DNA of 64,000 bases from Gammaproteobacteria bacterium (GTDB lineage Bacteria > Pseudomonadota > Gammaproteobacteria > Granulosicoccales > Granulosicoccaceae): positions 1 to 64,000 of the forward strand of contig PDPU01000042.1 of NCBI GenBank assembly GCA_002746645.1, given 5' to 3'. Each line of letters opens with the position of its first letter. The first letter of the stretch is position 1. Below are positions 45,434 to 55,785 of the stretch, piece by piece. The translations under genes and the position numbers were made by a program. The notes below the pieces were generated by a model. The model was given only the letters and a program-made list of their open reading frames with translations, searched no databases and was not told where the DNA came from.

Positions 45434-46051
45434 TCAATGGTCGCGAATCATCGATTCCTTGGTCTCCTGGGCACGGATGCGTGAATTGTCCGATTTGAAT
45501 GCGCTTGGCGGTGCCTCGCGCACCACCTCCTTGCCGACGAGTTCCGCCTGCTTCTTCTCGCGTTGCTCGAAGCTCAGGACCAGCACCACGGTAGCCAGCA
45601 TCACCAGCAGCACCGGTGTCAGCCATTTCAGGTAGGCGTGGCGCGACAGAAAGCGCCTGTCGATGTGGTAGCCGATGCCGCCGTTGGGTCTGGCGGTGCT
45701 GACGGTTGCCGTACCGGCGGGGGCTGACAGCGCATCGGCATCCGCGACGTCTGCGTGCCGGAATTCTGACGATCCATCGTCCAGGCCGGCCTCGGCCCGG
45801 CAATGTGCCGCTTGCGTGAGCGTTTCGTATGGCATGCGGCCGTTCTGGCGGTAGAATGCGCGCAGGTTGTCGAACGCTCGTGTGATTCGAATGAACTGGT
45901 TCTGGGCATGCACCTTCTCGCGCGGCCGGTTGGTATAGCGGTCGGGGTGCCATTCCTGAACCAGCCGGCGATAGCGCAGCTGCGCCACGGCCCAGGGGTC
46001 ATGATCATCGAGATCCAGTGCCTCGTAGTCCAGTTTGTAATCGTGTGACAC
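45434..46051 (-). CDS. membrane-anchored J-domain protein
   Basis: RRLVQEWHPDRYTNRPREKVHAQNQFIRITRAFDNL (HPD motif) and one TM helix. Confidence 0.82.
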   Translation of the reverse strand: MSHDYKLDYEALDLDDHDPWAVAQLRYRRLVQEWHPDRYTNRPREKVHAQNQFIRITRAFDNLRAFYRQNGRMPYETLTQAAHCRAEAGLDDGSSEFRHADVADADALSAPAGTATVSTARPNGGIGYHIDRRFLSRHAYLKWLTPVLLVMLATVVLVLSFEQREKKQAELVGKEVVREAPPSAFKSDNSRIRAQETKESMIRDH

Positions 46052-46197
46052 AGTGTTTGTTACTTGTCCGAACCCGCCGTGGCCCCGATGACCATTGCGG
46101 CTGTTATAAAGTCAGGTTGCAAAGTGTGATGTGGAACGCGAATCGGGCGTCGCTCAATCGGAAGTAACGCACGAACCCGTGTTCGACGCCTCGCTAA

Positions 46198-46258
46198 TAT
46201 CGACACCGGTCGATACCAGTGCAGGTCAGCGATATGGAAACATGAACTCAATGTTCAT
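46198..46258. promoter_or_regulatory. two palindromes upstream of the wza-like gene
   Basis: TATCGAC-ACCG-GTCGATA (46198-46215) and ATGAAC-TCAAT-GTTCAT (46242-46258). Confidence 0.45.
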
Positions 46259-46347
46259 ATCGTTGTTGCCGTTAATTGAAGCAGGGCTCCGACAACCGCT
46301 GTCGCGATTTGCCGGGGAGCCATTCTGACAGGGATTCTCACCGAAAG

Positions 46348-47034
46348 ATGTTCAACAGACAAGTGATGTTGTACCTGAGCCGTGTCCCGCGTGCGTTGCG
46401 GATGCCTGCCGGCGCGCGGCAGATCATCAGCCTGCCCGTCGTCATGTTGACGCTGCTGCTCGGCGCCTGTGCCGGTGGCCACCAGAGCGTCGAAGAAGAA
46501 CCCCCCGTGATGACGGAATCCGAAGCGCCGGTCTACCGACTCGGTCCGGGTGACGTGGTCAGCATCAACGTCTGGAAGAACCCGGAACTGTCGGTGCGTG
46601 TGCCGGTGCGTCCCGATGGCTTCATTTCGGTACCTCTGGTCGGTGATGTGCGCGCGGGAGGCCGCACACCGGCAGAAATCGTGACCGATACCGAGGGCAA
46701 GCTGGCCCAGTTCATCCGCACGCCGAAGGTATCCGTGATCGTCGAGGACATCTCGAGTTCCGTTTTCAAGAACCGGGTGCGCATCGTCGGGGGGGTCTCG
46801 GAGCCGAAATCCATGTCGCACCGCGAGGGAATGCGTATCATTGACCTGGTGCTTGAAGCGGGCGGTCTCAATGAGTTTTCCTCGCCCAATGCGGCCAGAC
46901 TGTATCGACAGGTAGAAGGCCAGACTCGTGTCTATCCGGTGTACCTCGGGGACATCCTCCAGGATGGCGTTCTGGACACCAACTATCTTCTGGCGCCGGG
47001 CGATGTGCTGACGGTTCCCGAGCGCCGTTTCTGA
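46348..47034 (+). CDS. polysaccharide export lipoprotein (Wza-like)
   Basis: LLLGACAGG lipobox; YRLGPGDVVSINVWKNPELSVRVPVRPDGFISVPLVGDVRAGGRTP. Confidence 0.92.
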   Translation: MFNRQVMLYLSRVPRALRMPAGARQIISLPVVMLTLLLGACAGGHQSVEEEPPVMTESEAPVYRLGPGDVVSINVWKNPELSVRVPVRPDGFISVPLVGDVRAGGRTPAEIVTDTEGKLAQFIRTPKVSVIVEDISSSVFKNRVRIVGGVSEPKSMSHREGMRIIDLVLEAGGLNEFSSPNAARLYRQVEGQTRVYPVYLGDILQDGVLDTNYLLAPGDVLTVPERRF

Positions 47035-47089
47035 TGACGTATCCGATCGTTTCCTTCCGATCCGTAACGTTCAAGCATCGCAGATCCTC

Positions 47090-48617
47090 ATGAGCAACGT
47101 AACACTCGATGAATGGATGCCACTGCTCTCGCGTGAGGCAAACATGCGCCGCAGCAGCATGCTGCTCATCTTCGTCGTGGTGAGCCTGCTGTTCCTGATT
47201 CTGGCGTTCATCTGGCAGAAGAAGTACACCTCCTACGTACAGCTCTACGTCGATGACAGCAACGCGGTCATCAGCCCGATTCTCGAATCCGGTGCGATGC
47301 AGAGCCGCGATCAGGCAAACGTGGCCAAGGAAGAGCTCTTCGCCAACGACATCCTGAACGAGATCTTCGACAAGGTCGGCTACGGTGCCGCTGGCATGTC
47401 GGCGGCAGAGAAGGAACGCATCAAGATCCAGATCGTTCAGCACACCAAGGTCATCAACGTCAACAACCAGTTGCTCGAGTTCCAGTGCGAGAACAAGTCG
47501 CCGCGAATGGCGTTCGAGACCTGCAGCCTGTTTGCCGAACTGTTTCTCGACAAGACCATGCGTTCGACCACCGCTGAAACGTGACAAGCTCGAAAACGCC
47601 GAGGCACGCCTCGAGAGCTTCCGTTCGCAGCATCCCGGCGTCACGTCGAATACCGACTCCAACGTCAACGCGCGCATCGTCGAACTGCAGCGGGACTTCG
47701 AACGCACGTCGCTTCAGTACAACGAGTTGCTGCAGCGCAAACGCGCGCTCGAAACCGAGCTTTCCAGCGAATCATCCACGCTTGCACGCGACTACAAGGT
47801 CGGTCAGACGCGCGAACAGATCGCTCGCCTGCAGGCCGAAATCGAGGTGCTGCGACTGAGCTACACCGATGACTATCCGGACATCGTCAGGCTCAAGCAG
47901 CAGATCGAAGATCTCAAGCAGATGGCCGAGAACCAGAGCAGCGCCGTGGCAAGCAGCGGCAACGGGCAGGCCGTGTTCAACATCGGTGGCCAGAGCTACA
48001 CCGGTTCGGCCAGTCTCAGCCCCGTCTACCAGCAGCTCAGAAGCGATCTTGCCCGTACCTCCGCCGAAGTCGAGGCGCAGCGTGCACGCATGAACCAGCT
48101 CAAGGTCATGCTCGACAACGAGATCGAACGCTCGGCGCATTCATCGCGCGTCGAACGCGAACTCGCCGAGCTGACGCGCGATTACCGGATCAACAAGGAA
48201 CTGTTCGAGGAGCGGCTGCGGCAGCAGGAAAACGCGCGTCTGACGCTGGCGCTCGGTTCCGAAAAGCAGGGTGTGCTGTATCGTATTCATCAGCCGGCAA
48301 CCTATCCGGTGCTGCCTACCGGACTGCGCTTCCTGCACATTGCCATCGCCGGCATCGTGCTGGCATCGCTGCTGCCCTTCGCGTATCTGCTGCTGTTTCT
48401 GAAACTCGACCCGCGTATCCGCACCGCTTCGGCCGTGACCGATCAGTTGCAGTTGCCCTTGCTGGCCACCGTGCCGCACGTGCCGGCGCCGAACGAACGG
48501 GTCAAGCTCAGCAGCAGGCCGTGGTTCATCGTCTCTCTGATTACCCTGATCTGCATACTCTACGTGCTGATCTACTTCGTCAAATCGCAAATGGAAGCCG
48601 TGGGAGGCGTGGCATGA
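47090..48617 (+). pseudogene. Wzz-like chain length determinant protein, split by a +1 frameshift near 47576
   Basis: 47090..47584 ends ...KTMRSTTAET*; homologous continuation RDKLENAEARLESFRSQHPG... in the next frame to 48617 with C-terminal TM. Confidence 0.85.
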
Positions 48618-49483
48618 CCGATCGAGCCAAGATCGCCAACGTCCGCTCGGTGCTGCAACAACAGCAGGGCAAGGCACAACGGCGCCATCTCAAGCGCGAG
48701 CGGTCGATGGTGCCGCTCGGAAGCAGCGACAGTCGGCGGCGGGATATCCGGCGTGGCAACGATTCGATCAGTCTCGCCGAGAAGGCACGTGCCGATCTTG
48801 CCAACATGGAAGAGGCACGGGTTTTCACCGACCGACAGCTGGACCTGCTTGGCATCGTGCATCCGCGCTCGGGCAATCACGCGATGGTCGACTCGATGCG
48901 CCAGCTCAGAACCAAGCTCTACGCACTGCGGCCGGACAGCAATTTCTCCGTCCTCGTGAGTTCGGTCGTTCCCGAGGGTGGCGCAAGCTATGTCGGGTTG
49001 AACCTCGCCGCCGCCATTGCCTTCGACAAGTCCAGGACCTCGATGCTGGTGGAAACCAATCTGCATTCGCCGGTGTTGTACAAGCTCATGAAACTGATCG
49101 GGCGTGAGCAGGCGCACGGTCTGCTCGAGTATCTCGAGCACCCCGAACTCGGTATCGAGCACATCGTCAGTCCCAGCGGCATCCCGCGCATGCGCGTGAT
49201 ACCCATGGGCCAGCATGTCGAGATCAGTGACGAACACTTTTCAAGCGCACGTTACCGTCAGCTCATGCATGATATCCAGGCGCGCTACGACAACCGCTAC
49301 ATCATTGTCGACGGACCACCCATGTCGTCTTCGACCGATGCTCGAATCCTCTCCGAGATCTGTGACTACACCGTGCTGGTGGTTCCCTACGGTGGCGTGA
49401 CGCCGGGTGTGCTCGATTCCATCGTCGATGAAATCGATGAAAGCCGGCTTGCCGGTGTGGTCATCAACAACCAGCCAGTCTGA
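48614..49483 (+). CDS. BY-kinase/CpsD-like P-loop protein of EPS cluster with degenerate Walker A
   Basis: SSVVPEGGASYVGLNLAAAIAFDKSRTSMLVETNLHSP...YIIVDGPPMSSSTDA. Confidence 0.85.
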   Translation: MTDRAKIANVRSVLQQQQGKAQRRHLKRERSMVPLGSSDSRRRDIRRGNDSISLAEKARADLANMEEARVFTDRQLDLLGIVHPRSGNHAMVDSMRQLRTKLYALRPDSNFSVLVSSVVPEGGASYVGLNLAAAIAFDKSRTSMLVETNLHSPVLYKLMKLIGREQAHGLLEYLEHPELGIEHIVSPSGIPRMRVIPMGQHVEISDEHFSSARYRQLMHDIQARYDNRYIIVDGPPMSSSTDARILSEICDYTVLVVPYGGVTPGVLDSIVDEIDESRLAGVVINNQPV

Positions 49484-49509
49484 GTCACTAAGTACGGAAA
49501 CCAGGTGTC

Positions 49510-50880
49510 GTGCGAAACCGAATCATTCATGTTGCTCTGGCCGCTCTGCTGACGGTCCTTTCGCAGCCTGCTCGAACGCTCGAGCTGGGCCTCGAAGGCT
49601 ATCTGGGCGTGGAAGGCTCCGACAACATCGACAGCGCGAACCCGCCGCTCGAGGAAGACGGCAGTCTGCTCACGGGCATCGTCGGCATCTACGGCGAACA
49701 ACGCGGGCAGAAGCTTCAGGCGGGTTTTGTCGGTGAACTCGAAACGCGACGTCGACTCGACCGGGACGACGAATTCGATTCCCTGTCGCGGTTCCTCGGG
49801 GCCGCCGAATTCACACTGTCACCGCGGCGGCTCTACTGGTACGCCGGTGACATCCTCGCGGGCGTACGTGCCGACGATGCCTTTCAGCCCATCGATGATG
49901 CCGACACGGTGCGTCGCAATGTCTTCGTCACCGGCCCGCGATTCACCTTCGATACCGGCCCCGATCAGCGTATCGAAGGCCGTCTCTTCTATGTCGATCA
50001 GTCCGAAGCCGATGAGCCAGTGGACGATCTCGTGAACTTCTCGACGCGCTGGGTGCGGGATACCTTGCCCGGCAGTTTCTTCGGGTTCCGGCTCAACGAT
50101 GTCTACACGCTGCGCGCCGACGACGATGCCGATGACGTCAATCGCATGTCGATACTGGGTTTCTGGAACCGTCAGCGCGGCGTGACCAACCTCTATGGCG
50201 AACTGGGTGCCACGCGCTATGCCGTCGACGACGATTCCCTCGACGGATTCAGTGCCCTGCTCTCCGCCAAACGCGAAATCGGGCCTGCCAGCAGCGTTTC
50301 CGTGACGCTGTGGCACGACCTCACCGACCAGTCGCTGAGCACCGTCGAGAGCATCATCGGCAGCGGCGCGAATGCCATCGGCGTGCAACCCGAAAGCAGT
50401 GGTTACTTCAACCATACCCGGCTCGAGGCTGCCTACGGTTTCGACTCCCGGCGGACGAGCTTCGATGTCGGCGGCGGCTATTCCGTCATGCAGTACGAGC
50501 AGCTCTTCACCGGGCTGGATGCGGTGGATCCCGCCAGCGAGGACCGCGACAAGGCCAATGTCTGGCTCGGTTACGGACGCCATCTGAGCGCGCGGTGGCG
50601 CATTTCGTTCGGCTCGAGCTACGAGCGTCAGACCTACGACAACCGCGCCGATGAAAGTGAATCCCTGCTGTTCGAAGGCAGCGTCTTCTACCGCCTGAAT
50701 CGCAGCCTGGAACTGGGCCTGTCGCTGGCTCATGATCGGGCAGAAGGGACACGCACTCGCGGTGACATGCTCGAGACTGTCGACACCACCGAGAACCGTT
50801 TCGGACTCGGGCTTCGCTGGGCGCCGCCGTCGCGAGCCAGCAAGGAACTGACGATCGAGCTCAAATCGCTGCTGCAATGA
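49510..50880 (+). CDS. outer-membrane beta-barrel protein of EPS cluster
   Basis: Signal peptide, alternating amphipathic strands (LELGLEGYLGVEGSDNIDSANP), position equals that of PEP-CTERM-associated OMP genes. Confidence 0.72.
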   Translation: MRNRIIHVALAALLTVLSQPARTLELGLEGYLGVEGSDNIDSANPPLEEDGSLLTGIVGIYGEQRGQKLQAGFVGELETRRRLDRDDEFDSLSRFLGAAEFTLSPRRLYWYAGDILAGVRADDAFQPIDDADTVRRNVFVTGPRFTFDTGPDQRIEGRLFYVDQSEADEPVDDLVNFSTRWVRDTLPGSFFGFRLNDVYTLRADDDADDVNRMSILGFWNRQRGVTNLYGELGATRYAVDDDSLDGFSALLSAKREIGPASSVSVTLWHDLTDQSLSTVESIIGSGANAIGVQPESSGYFNHTRLEAAYGFDSRRTSFDVGGGYSVMQYEQLFTGLDAVDPASEDRDKANVWLGYGRHLSARWRISFGSSYERQTYDNRADESESLLFEGSVFYRLNRSLELGLSLAHDRAEGTRTRGDMLETVDTTENRFGLGLRWAPPSRASKELTIELKSLLQ

Positions 50881-52112
50881 GGGACGTCGGCGAAGCGGAA
50901 GCAGAGGCCGAGACGCCACCCGAGGCAGCGTCGGCAATATCTGTGTCGGCGCCTGAGAAGGGTGCCGGTCCGCTGCGTGTTCTCCACGCCATCGACAGCC
51001 GTTTTCCCGGGCCGGGCGGTGCCGAGAGTCAGGCCGGCAAGCTTGCCGCCGCGTTGCGGGACAAGGGCGTGAAGGTGGAGTTCGTCTCGCCGCGCATCCT
51101 CGACGAGGAAGGCATCGAGGACGAGGTCGACGGGATTCGCTTGCGGCGCATCAATTACCCGCACATTCGGTTCCTCGGCTCGATCATGCTCATGTTCGGG
51201 TTTGCCCGCTATCTCTGGCGTCGTCGCAGGGATTTCGACGTGGTGCATATCCACATCACCCATCTGTTCGCTGCCGCGGCCGGCTACGCGCGCCCCTTCA
51301 CCGGCATGCCGATCATCACCAAGATCTCGGGTTTCTACGAGTTCGAAGGCGGTGTCCTGGACCGGCGTCTGCGTTTTCGTCCGGTCAACCTGTTGGTACG
51401 GACCGGACTGCATCGCGTTGACCATGTCCAGACCATCAGTGAACAGACCCACAGAAAACTCCTGGAAGCCGGTTTCAGAGAGGATCAGATCCTCTTCGTT
51501 CCGAACGGCATCCGGCTCGATCCGGATCCGCCGCCGCCGCCGTCGGCAAGACCTCTCCGCATCGGATACTGCGGGCGGCTGCGTCACGTCAAGGGTGTGC
51601 ACGTGCTGCTCGATGCCCTGCGCCGCGTCGAAGAGATGCGCCCCGGTGCCGCGGAAGTCGTGATTGCCGGCAACGGTGATACCTGGGACGAATTGCATGC
51701 ACAGAGCGAAAAGCTCGGCCTTGCCGACAAGGTGCACTGGCTGGGTCAGATCGACGACACGGCACCCTTCTTTCGTTCCATCGATATCTACGTGCAACCT
51801 TCCTTTGCCGAGGGGCTGCCGAATTCGGTGCTCGAAGCCATGGCAGCGGAACGCGTGGTCGTGGCCAGTGACATCGGCGGCAACAATGACCTGATCACCA
51901 ACGATCGTACGGGGTTGTTGTTCGAGGCCGGTGACGACGACGCGCTTGCCCGCAAGCTCGTCGAACTCATCGACGATCCGGCCGCGCGGGTGCGGCTGGC
52001 GGCAGACGGGCGGGCTTTCGTGGCGCGCCACTACGGCATCGATGCCGTCACGAGCGACCTCGAAAAGGCCTATCGTGGCAACCTTTCGGCGCCTTCTGCC
52101 GCCGGGGTCTGA
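50877..52112 (+). CDS. glycosyltransferase family 4
   Basis: RVLHAIDSRFPGPGGAESQAGKLAAAL...VQPSFAEGLPNSVLEAMAAERVVVASDIGGN. Confidence 0.93.
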   Translation: MRDVGEAEAEAETPPEAASAISVSAPEKGAGPLRVLHAIDSRFPGPGGAESQAGKLAAALRDKGVKVEFVSPRILDEEGIEDEVDGIRLRRINYPHIRFLGSIMLMFGFARYLWRRRRDFDVVHIHITHLFAAAAGYARPFTGMPIITKISGFYEFEGGVLDRRLRFRPVNLLVRTGLHRVDHVQTISEQTHRKLLEAGFREDQILFVPNGIRLDPDPPPPPSARPLRIGYCGRLRHVKGVHVLLDALRRVEEMRPGAAEVVIAGNGDTWDELHAQSEKLGLADKVHWLGQIDDTAPFFRSIDIYVQPSFAEGLPNSVLEAMAAERVVVASDIGGNNDLITNDRTGLLFEAGDDDALARKLVELIDDPAARVRLAADGRAFVARHYGIDAVTSDLEKAYRGNLSAPSAAGV

Positions 52113-52116
52113 GTCT

Positions 52117-53622
52117 GTGGGTGCTGCAACCGCGTCGCGTGCCGGCTTGTTCGTGCATCTGAGAAATTATCTTTCTGCCGGTGTCCTGACGGCGCTGGTC
52201 GGTGTGCTGTCGTTCCCGATTCTCACGCGCGCCTTGAGCGTCGAGCAGTACGGCATCCTCGGCCTCGTCACCGCAACCCTGACGCTCTACGTCGCCTTCG
52301 GCAAGCTGGGTCTGCAACACGCCGTGATCCGCTATTTCGCCCAGATCAACGAGGGGAACAGCGAGTTCACGAATCGTCAGATGGTCAGTACCGTGCTGCT
52401 CACCTTCGTTGTGCTCGCCGTGCTGACCACGCTGCTCTGGATTCTCAGCGGATTCCTGCTGCTGCCGCGCTGGATGAGCTACGACGGAATCGGCGAACTG
52501 TTCATGGTCGCGGCAGCGCTGCTGTTCCTGCGCCTCTTCGGCAGCAGCGTGCTCAACTTCCTGCGCGCCGAGCAGCGCAGTGGCCGCGTGGCGGTGGCCA
52601 TGAGCATGGCGCGTGTCGGCAATCTGGCACTGATCATCGTTTCGGTGCTGCTGTTCGATCTCGATCCGGCGACGGCGCTGATCTGCATGGCGCTCGGTGA
52701 ACTCCTCTGTGTGGCCTACGCGCTGTGGAGCTGGCGCGACCACCTCGACATTTCGATGCGCGAGTTCCGCAGCCGTCTGCTGCTCGACATGATTCGCTAC
52801 GGTCTGCCGTTGATGATGCTCGAATCGCTCGGACTCGTGCTGCGGCTCTCGGACCGCTACATGATCGAGGCAATGCTCGGCGTGGTGCCGCTGGGTCAGT
52901 ATTCGGCCTCCTACAATCTCACGGGCTACCTCGATCTGATCATCCTCGCCGCCATCGCGCAGGCCTTGCGGCCAGCCTACATGCAGCTCTGGGAAAGCGG
53001 CGGTACCGAGGCAGTCAGTGGCTTTCTCGCCAGCGGTCTGCGGCTCTATCTGCTGCTGAGCATACCCTTCGTCACGCTCTTTTCGCTCGTGAGTCCGCAC
53101 ATGCTGGCGATTTTCGCGGGCGACAAGTTCTACCCCGGCACGGTCATCATCCCCTTCGTGGCGGCCAGCTTTCTGCTCGAAGGGGCCATGCACTGGCTGG
53201 CCGCCGGGCTCTACATCCAGAAGGACACCACCACCCTGATGAAATGGGGCTTCATTGCCACTCTCGTCAACGTGAGCCTGAACCTGTTCGTCATTCCGCG
53301 CTTCGGCATCTCCGGCGCGGCCATGGTCACGGTGCTCTCGTACCTGATCTTCATGCTCGGGGTCGGGCGGGCCGCGTTTCGCCATGTGCGGTTTCCGATA
53401 GCGCCGGGAGTACCCCTGGCGCTGGCTGCGGCCTGTACCGTGCTCTGGTATCTGGTGGCCGGCATCGACCTGTCGTCCCACTGGCAGGCGCTGTTCGTGA
53501 AGGGTCTCGTGGCAACACCCGTGCTGTTGATGGCGCTGCTGGTGGCCGAGCCTTCCCTCTGGACGCGGGGGAGGGAGCTGCTCCGCTCGCGTCTGGCGCG
53601 AACCCGGAGCGAAGGCGCATGA
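52117..53622 (+). CDS. polysaccharide flippase (Wzx-like, MOP superfamily)
   Basis: LRNYLSAGVLTALVGVLSFPILTRALSVEQYGILGLVTATLTL, about 12-14 TM; GTG start. Confidence 0.9.
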   Translation: MGAATASRAGLFVHLRNYLSAGVLTALVGVLSFPILTRALSVEQYGILGLVTATLTLYVAFGKLGLQHAVIRYFAQINEGNSEFTNRQMVSTVLLTFVVLAVLTTLLWILSGFLLLPRWMSYDGIGELFMVAAALLFLRLFGSSVLNFLRAEQRSGRVAVAMSMARVGNLALIIVSVLLFDLDPATALICMALGELLCVAYALWSWRDHLDISMREFRSRLLLDMIRYGLPLMMLESLGLVLRLSDRYMIEAMLGVVPLGQYSASYNLTGYLDLIILAAIAQALRPAYMQLWESGGTEAVSGFLASGLRLYLLLSIPFVTLFSLVSPHMLAIFAGDKFYPGTVIIPFVAASFLLEGAMHWLAAGLYIQKDTTTLMKWGFIATLVNVSLNLFVIPRFGISGAAMVTVLSYLIFMLGVGRAAFRHVRFPIAPGVPLALAAACTVLWYLVAGIDLSSHWQALFVKGLVATPVLLMALLVAEPSLWTRGRELLRSRLARTRSEGA

Positions 53623-54755
53623 TGCTGCTGTTTGCTGCAAGCGTGCTGTTCTGCCTCCATACCTACGCGGGTTTTCCGCTGTGGCTGCACTGGCGCGCAT
53701 CGAAGCGGCCACCGTTGCCCGCTGCCGTGCCACCGGCAAAGGGCAATGACTGGCCGTCTGTCAGCGTGATCATTGCCGCGCACAACGAAGCGCGGCACCT
53801 GCCGGCGAAGATCCGTTCGCTCGATGCACTCGACTATCCGGCCGACAGGCTCGAAGTGGTGTTCGTTTCCGACGGTTCGAGCGACGCCACCAACCGGCTT
53901 CTCGGCGACGCCGTGGCCGAGCGGGCAGGCTGGCGACTGATCGAGCAGGCCCCCGCGGCCGGCAAGCCGAGTGCCCTCAATCGTGGTGTGGCGGCGGCGG
54001 CGGGTGAGGTGCTGCTCATGATGGATGCACGCCAGCCGATATCAACCAATGCGGCGAAGGCGCTCGTGGCACGGCTTCTGACGCCCGGGGTCGGCGCGGT
54101 CAGCGGTGAACTCGTACTCGCCACCGATGCCGGCGGCGAAGCCGGGAACGTGGGCCTGTACTGGCGCTACGAGCGTTGGATACGCGCCAATGAAAGCCGA
54201 CTGTTCTCGACCACCGGTGCTACCGGTGCGCTGTATGCCATCCGCCATGAGGACTTCCAGCCATTGCCACCCGACACACTCCTCGACGATTTCGACATAC
54301 CGGTACGCCTCCTGCGGCAGGGGCGGCGCACCCTGTTCGAACCCGAGGCGAAGGTCTTCGACCAGGCCGAGGCGAGTGCCGCAGGCGAGTTTCGTCGCAA
54401 GGTGCGCACACTCGCCGGGAACTACCAGTCCTTCCGGCGCCATCCCTGGCTGTTCAACCCCGCGACGAACCCGGTCTGGTGGCAGTTTCTGTCGCACAAG
54501 GTGTTTCGCCTGCTGGTGCCCTTTGCCATGGGCCTCGCGCTCGTGAGTTCGCTGCTGGGCGATGGCATCCTGCTCGATACCGCTTTCTGGCTGCAGATCG
54601 CCTTCTATGCTCTCGGTCTCTGGGGCCTTGACGGTAGCGGTGGGCGACTCGCCAACGTGATCGCGGTGTTTCTGCAACTCAACGCCGCCGCCGTGCTCGG
54701 TGCCTGGCGCGCACTGACCGGCACCGCCGGTGTGCGCTGGAAGCGCGTCTCATGA
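53619..54755 (+). CDS. glycosyltransferase family 2
   Basis: PSVSVIIAAHNEARHLPAKIRSLDALDYPADRLEVVFVSDGSSDATNRL; ATGA overlap with flippase gene. Confidence 0.92.
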   Translation: MMLLFAASVLFCLHTYAGFPLWLHWRASKRPPLPAAVPPAKGNDWPSVSVIIAAHNEARHLPAKIRSLDALDYPADRLEVVFVSDGSSDATNRLLGDAVAERAGWRLIEQAPAAGKPSALNRGVAAAAGEVLLMMDARQPISTNAAKALVARLLTPGVGAVSGELVLATDAGGEAGNVGLYWRYERWIRANESRLFSTTGATGALYAIRHEDFQPLPPDTLLDDFDIPVRLLRQGRRTLFEPEAKVFDQAEASAAGEFRRKVRTLAGNYQSFRRHPWLFNPATNPVWWQFLSHKVFRLLVPFAMGLALVSSLLGDGILLDTAFWLQIAFYALGLWGLDGSGGRLANVIAVFLQLNAAAVLGAWRALTGTAGVRWKRVS

Positions 54756-55783
54756 CCGTCGCGCTCATGTATCACGCACTGTACGAAGGCCACTCGCTCG
54801 CCACTATCGACGCGGAGGATCGCCCCTACGCCATCGATCTCGATACCTTCCGTCGGCAACTCGATCTGCTCGAGGCCAGCGGGCGGGTCGGCATACCGAT
54901 GCCGGGTACGCCATTGCCCGACTACATCATCACCTTCGATGACGGCCACCTCAGCAATGCCGAACTGGCTCTGCCGGAGCTTGTTGCCCGGGGGCTGCCG
55001 GCGGTGTTCTTCATCACGACCGGCTTCACCGGCAAGCGCGCGCATTTCTGCGGGTCTGACGAACTCGCGGCGCTTGCCGACGCGGGCATGACGATCGGCA
55101 GCCACGGGGTCACGCACCGATTCTTCGATGACATGACGCCCGGGGAAGCTCGAAGCGAACTGGCTGACAGTCGCGCGTTCCTCGAGGCGGCAACCGGACG
55201 CGAATGCCGGAGCCTTTCGTTTCCGGGAGGGCGTTTCACCGCCGCAACGTTGCGTCTGCTGCCCGAGACCGGCTACCACCAATGGTATGGCTCGGCGACA
55301 GGGCTCATCGACGAGCGGCACTTTGTGGACAGATCGTCGGAAACCGTGACGCCGGAGCTCACGCTGCCGGCAACGGGAACCCTGCCGCTGCAGGTCGTGT
55401 CGCCGGAAAACGCGACGCCGAAAAACGGGACCGTGCCGTTGCAGGCCGCACCACTGCAGGCTTTGTCGCCGGAGAACGCGATGAGGGAGAGCGCGATGGA
55501 GGAGGCCGTGATGACGAAGAGCGCGATGAGGGAGGTCACGATGACGCAGGCCGAACCGTCAGACGGAGTGGCCGGAAACGACCGGCTGCGATGGCAGCGG
55601 TTGGAACCTCTGCCGCGTTCGGCTATCCGAGCCAGCACCAGCGAGGAAGAATTCCGACGGATGGTCGAGCCTGATCTCGCCTGGTATCGCCGACAGCAAC
55701 GGGTGGCCGCCGTGAAGGGGGGTGTTCGTCGCCTGCTCGGCAATCGCCTGTACCATGCCTTGTATCGGATGGCAGCGCGGTAA
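54752..55783 (+). CDS. polysaccharide deacetylase family protein with repeat-like insertion
   Basis: YIITFDDGHLSNAELALPELVARGLPAVFFITTGF, IGSHGVTHRFFDDMT, SFPGGRF. Confidence 0.9.
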   Translation: MTVALMYHALYEGHSLATIDAEDRPYAIDLDTFRRQLDLLEASGRVGIPMPGTPLPDYIITFDDGHLSNAELALPELVARGLPAVFFITTGFTGKRAHFCGSDELAALADAGMTIGSHGVTHRFFDDMTPGEARSELADSRAFLEAATGRECRSLSFPGGRFTAATLRLLPETGYHQWYGSATGLIDERHFVDRSSETVTPELTLPATGTLPLQVVSPENATPKNGTVPLQAAPLQALSPENAMRESAMEEAVMTKSAMREVTMTQAEPSDGVAGNDRLRWQRLEPLPRSAIRASTSEEEFRRMVEPDLAWYRRQQRVAAVKGGVRRLLGNRLYHALYRMAAR

Positions 55784-55785
55784 GC

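Noticed and set aside
52048-53739. 563-aa minus-strand ORF opposite the flippase
   Set aside because: Antisense to a TM-rich gene, giving His/Gln/Glu-rich shadow translation.
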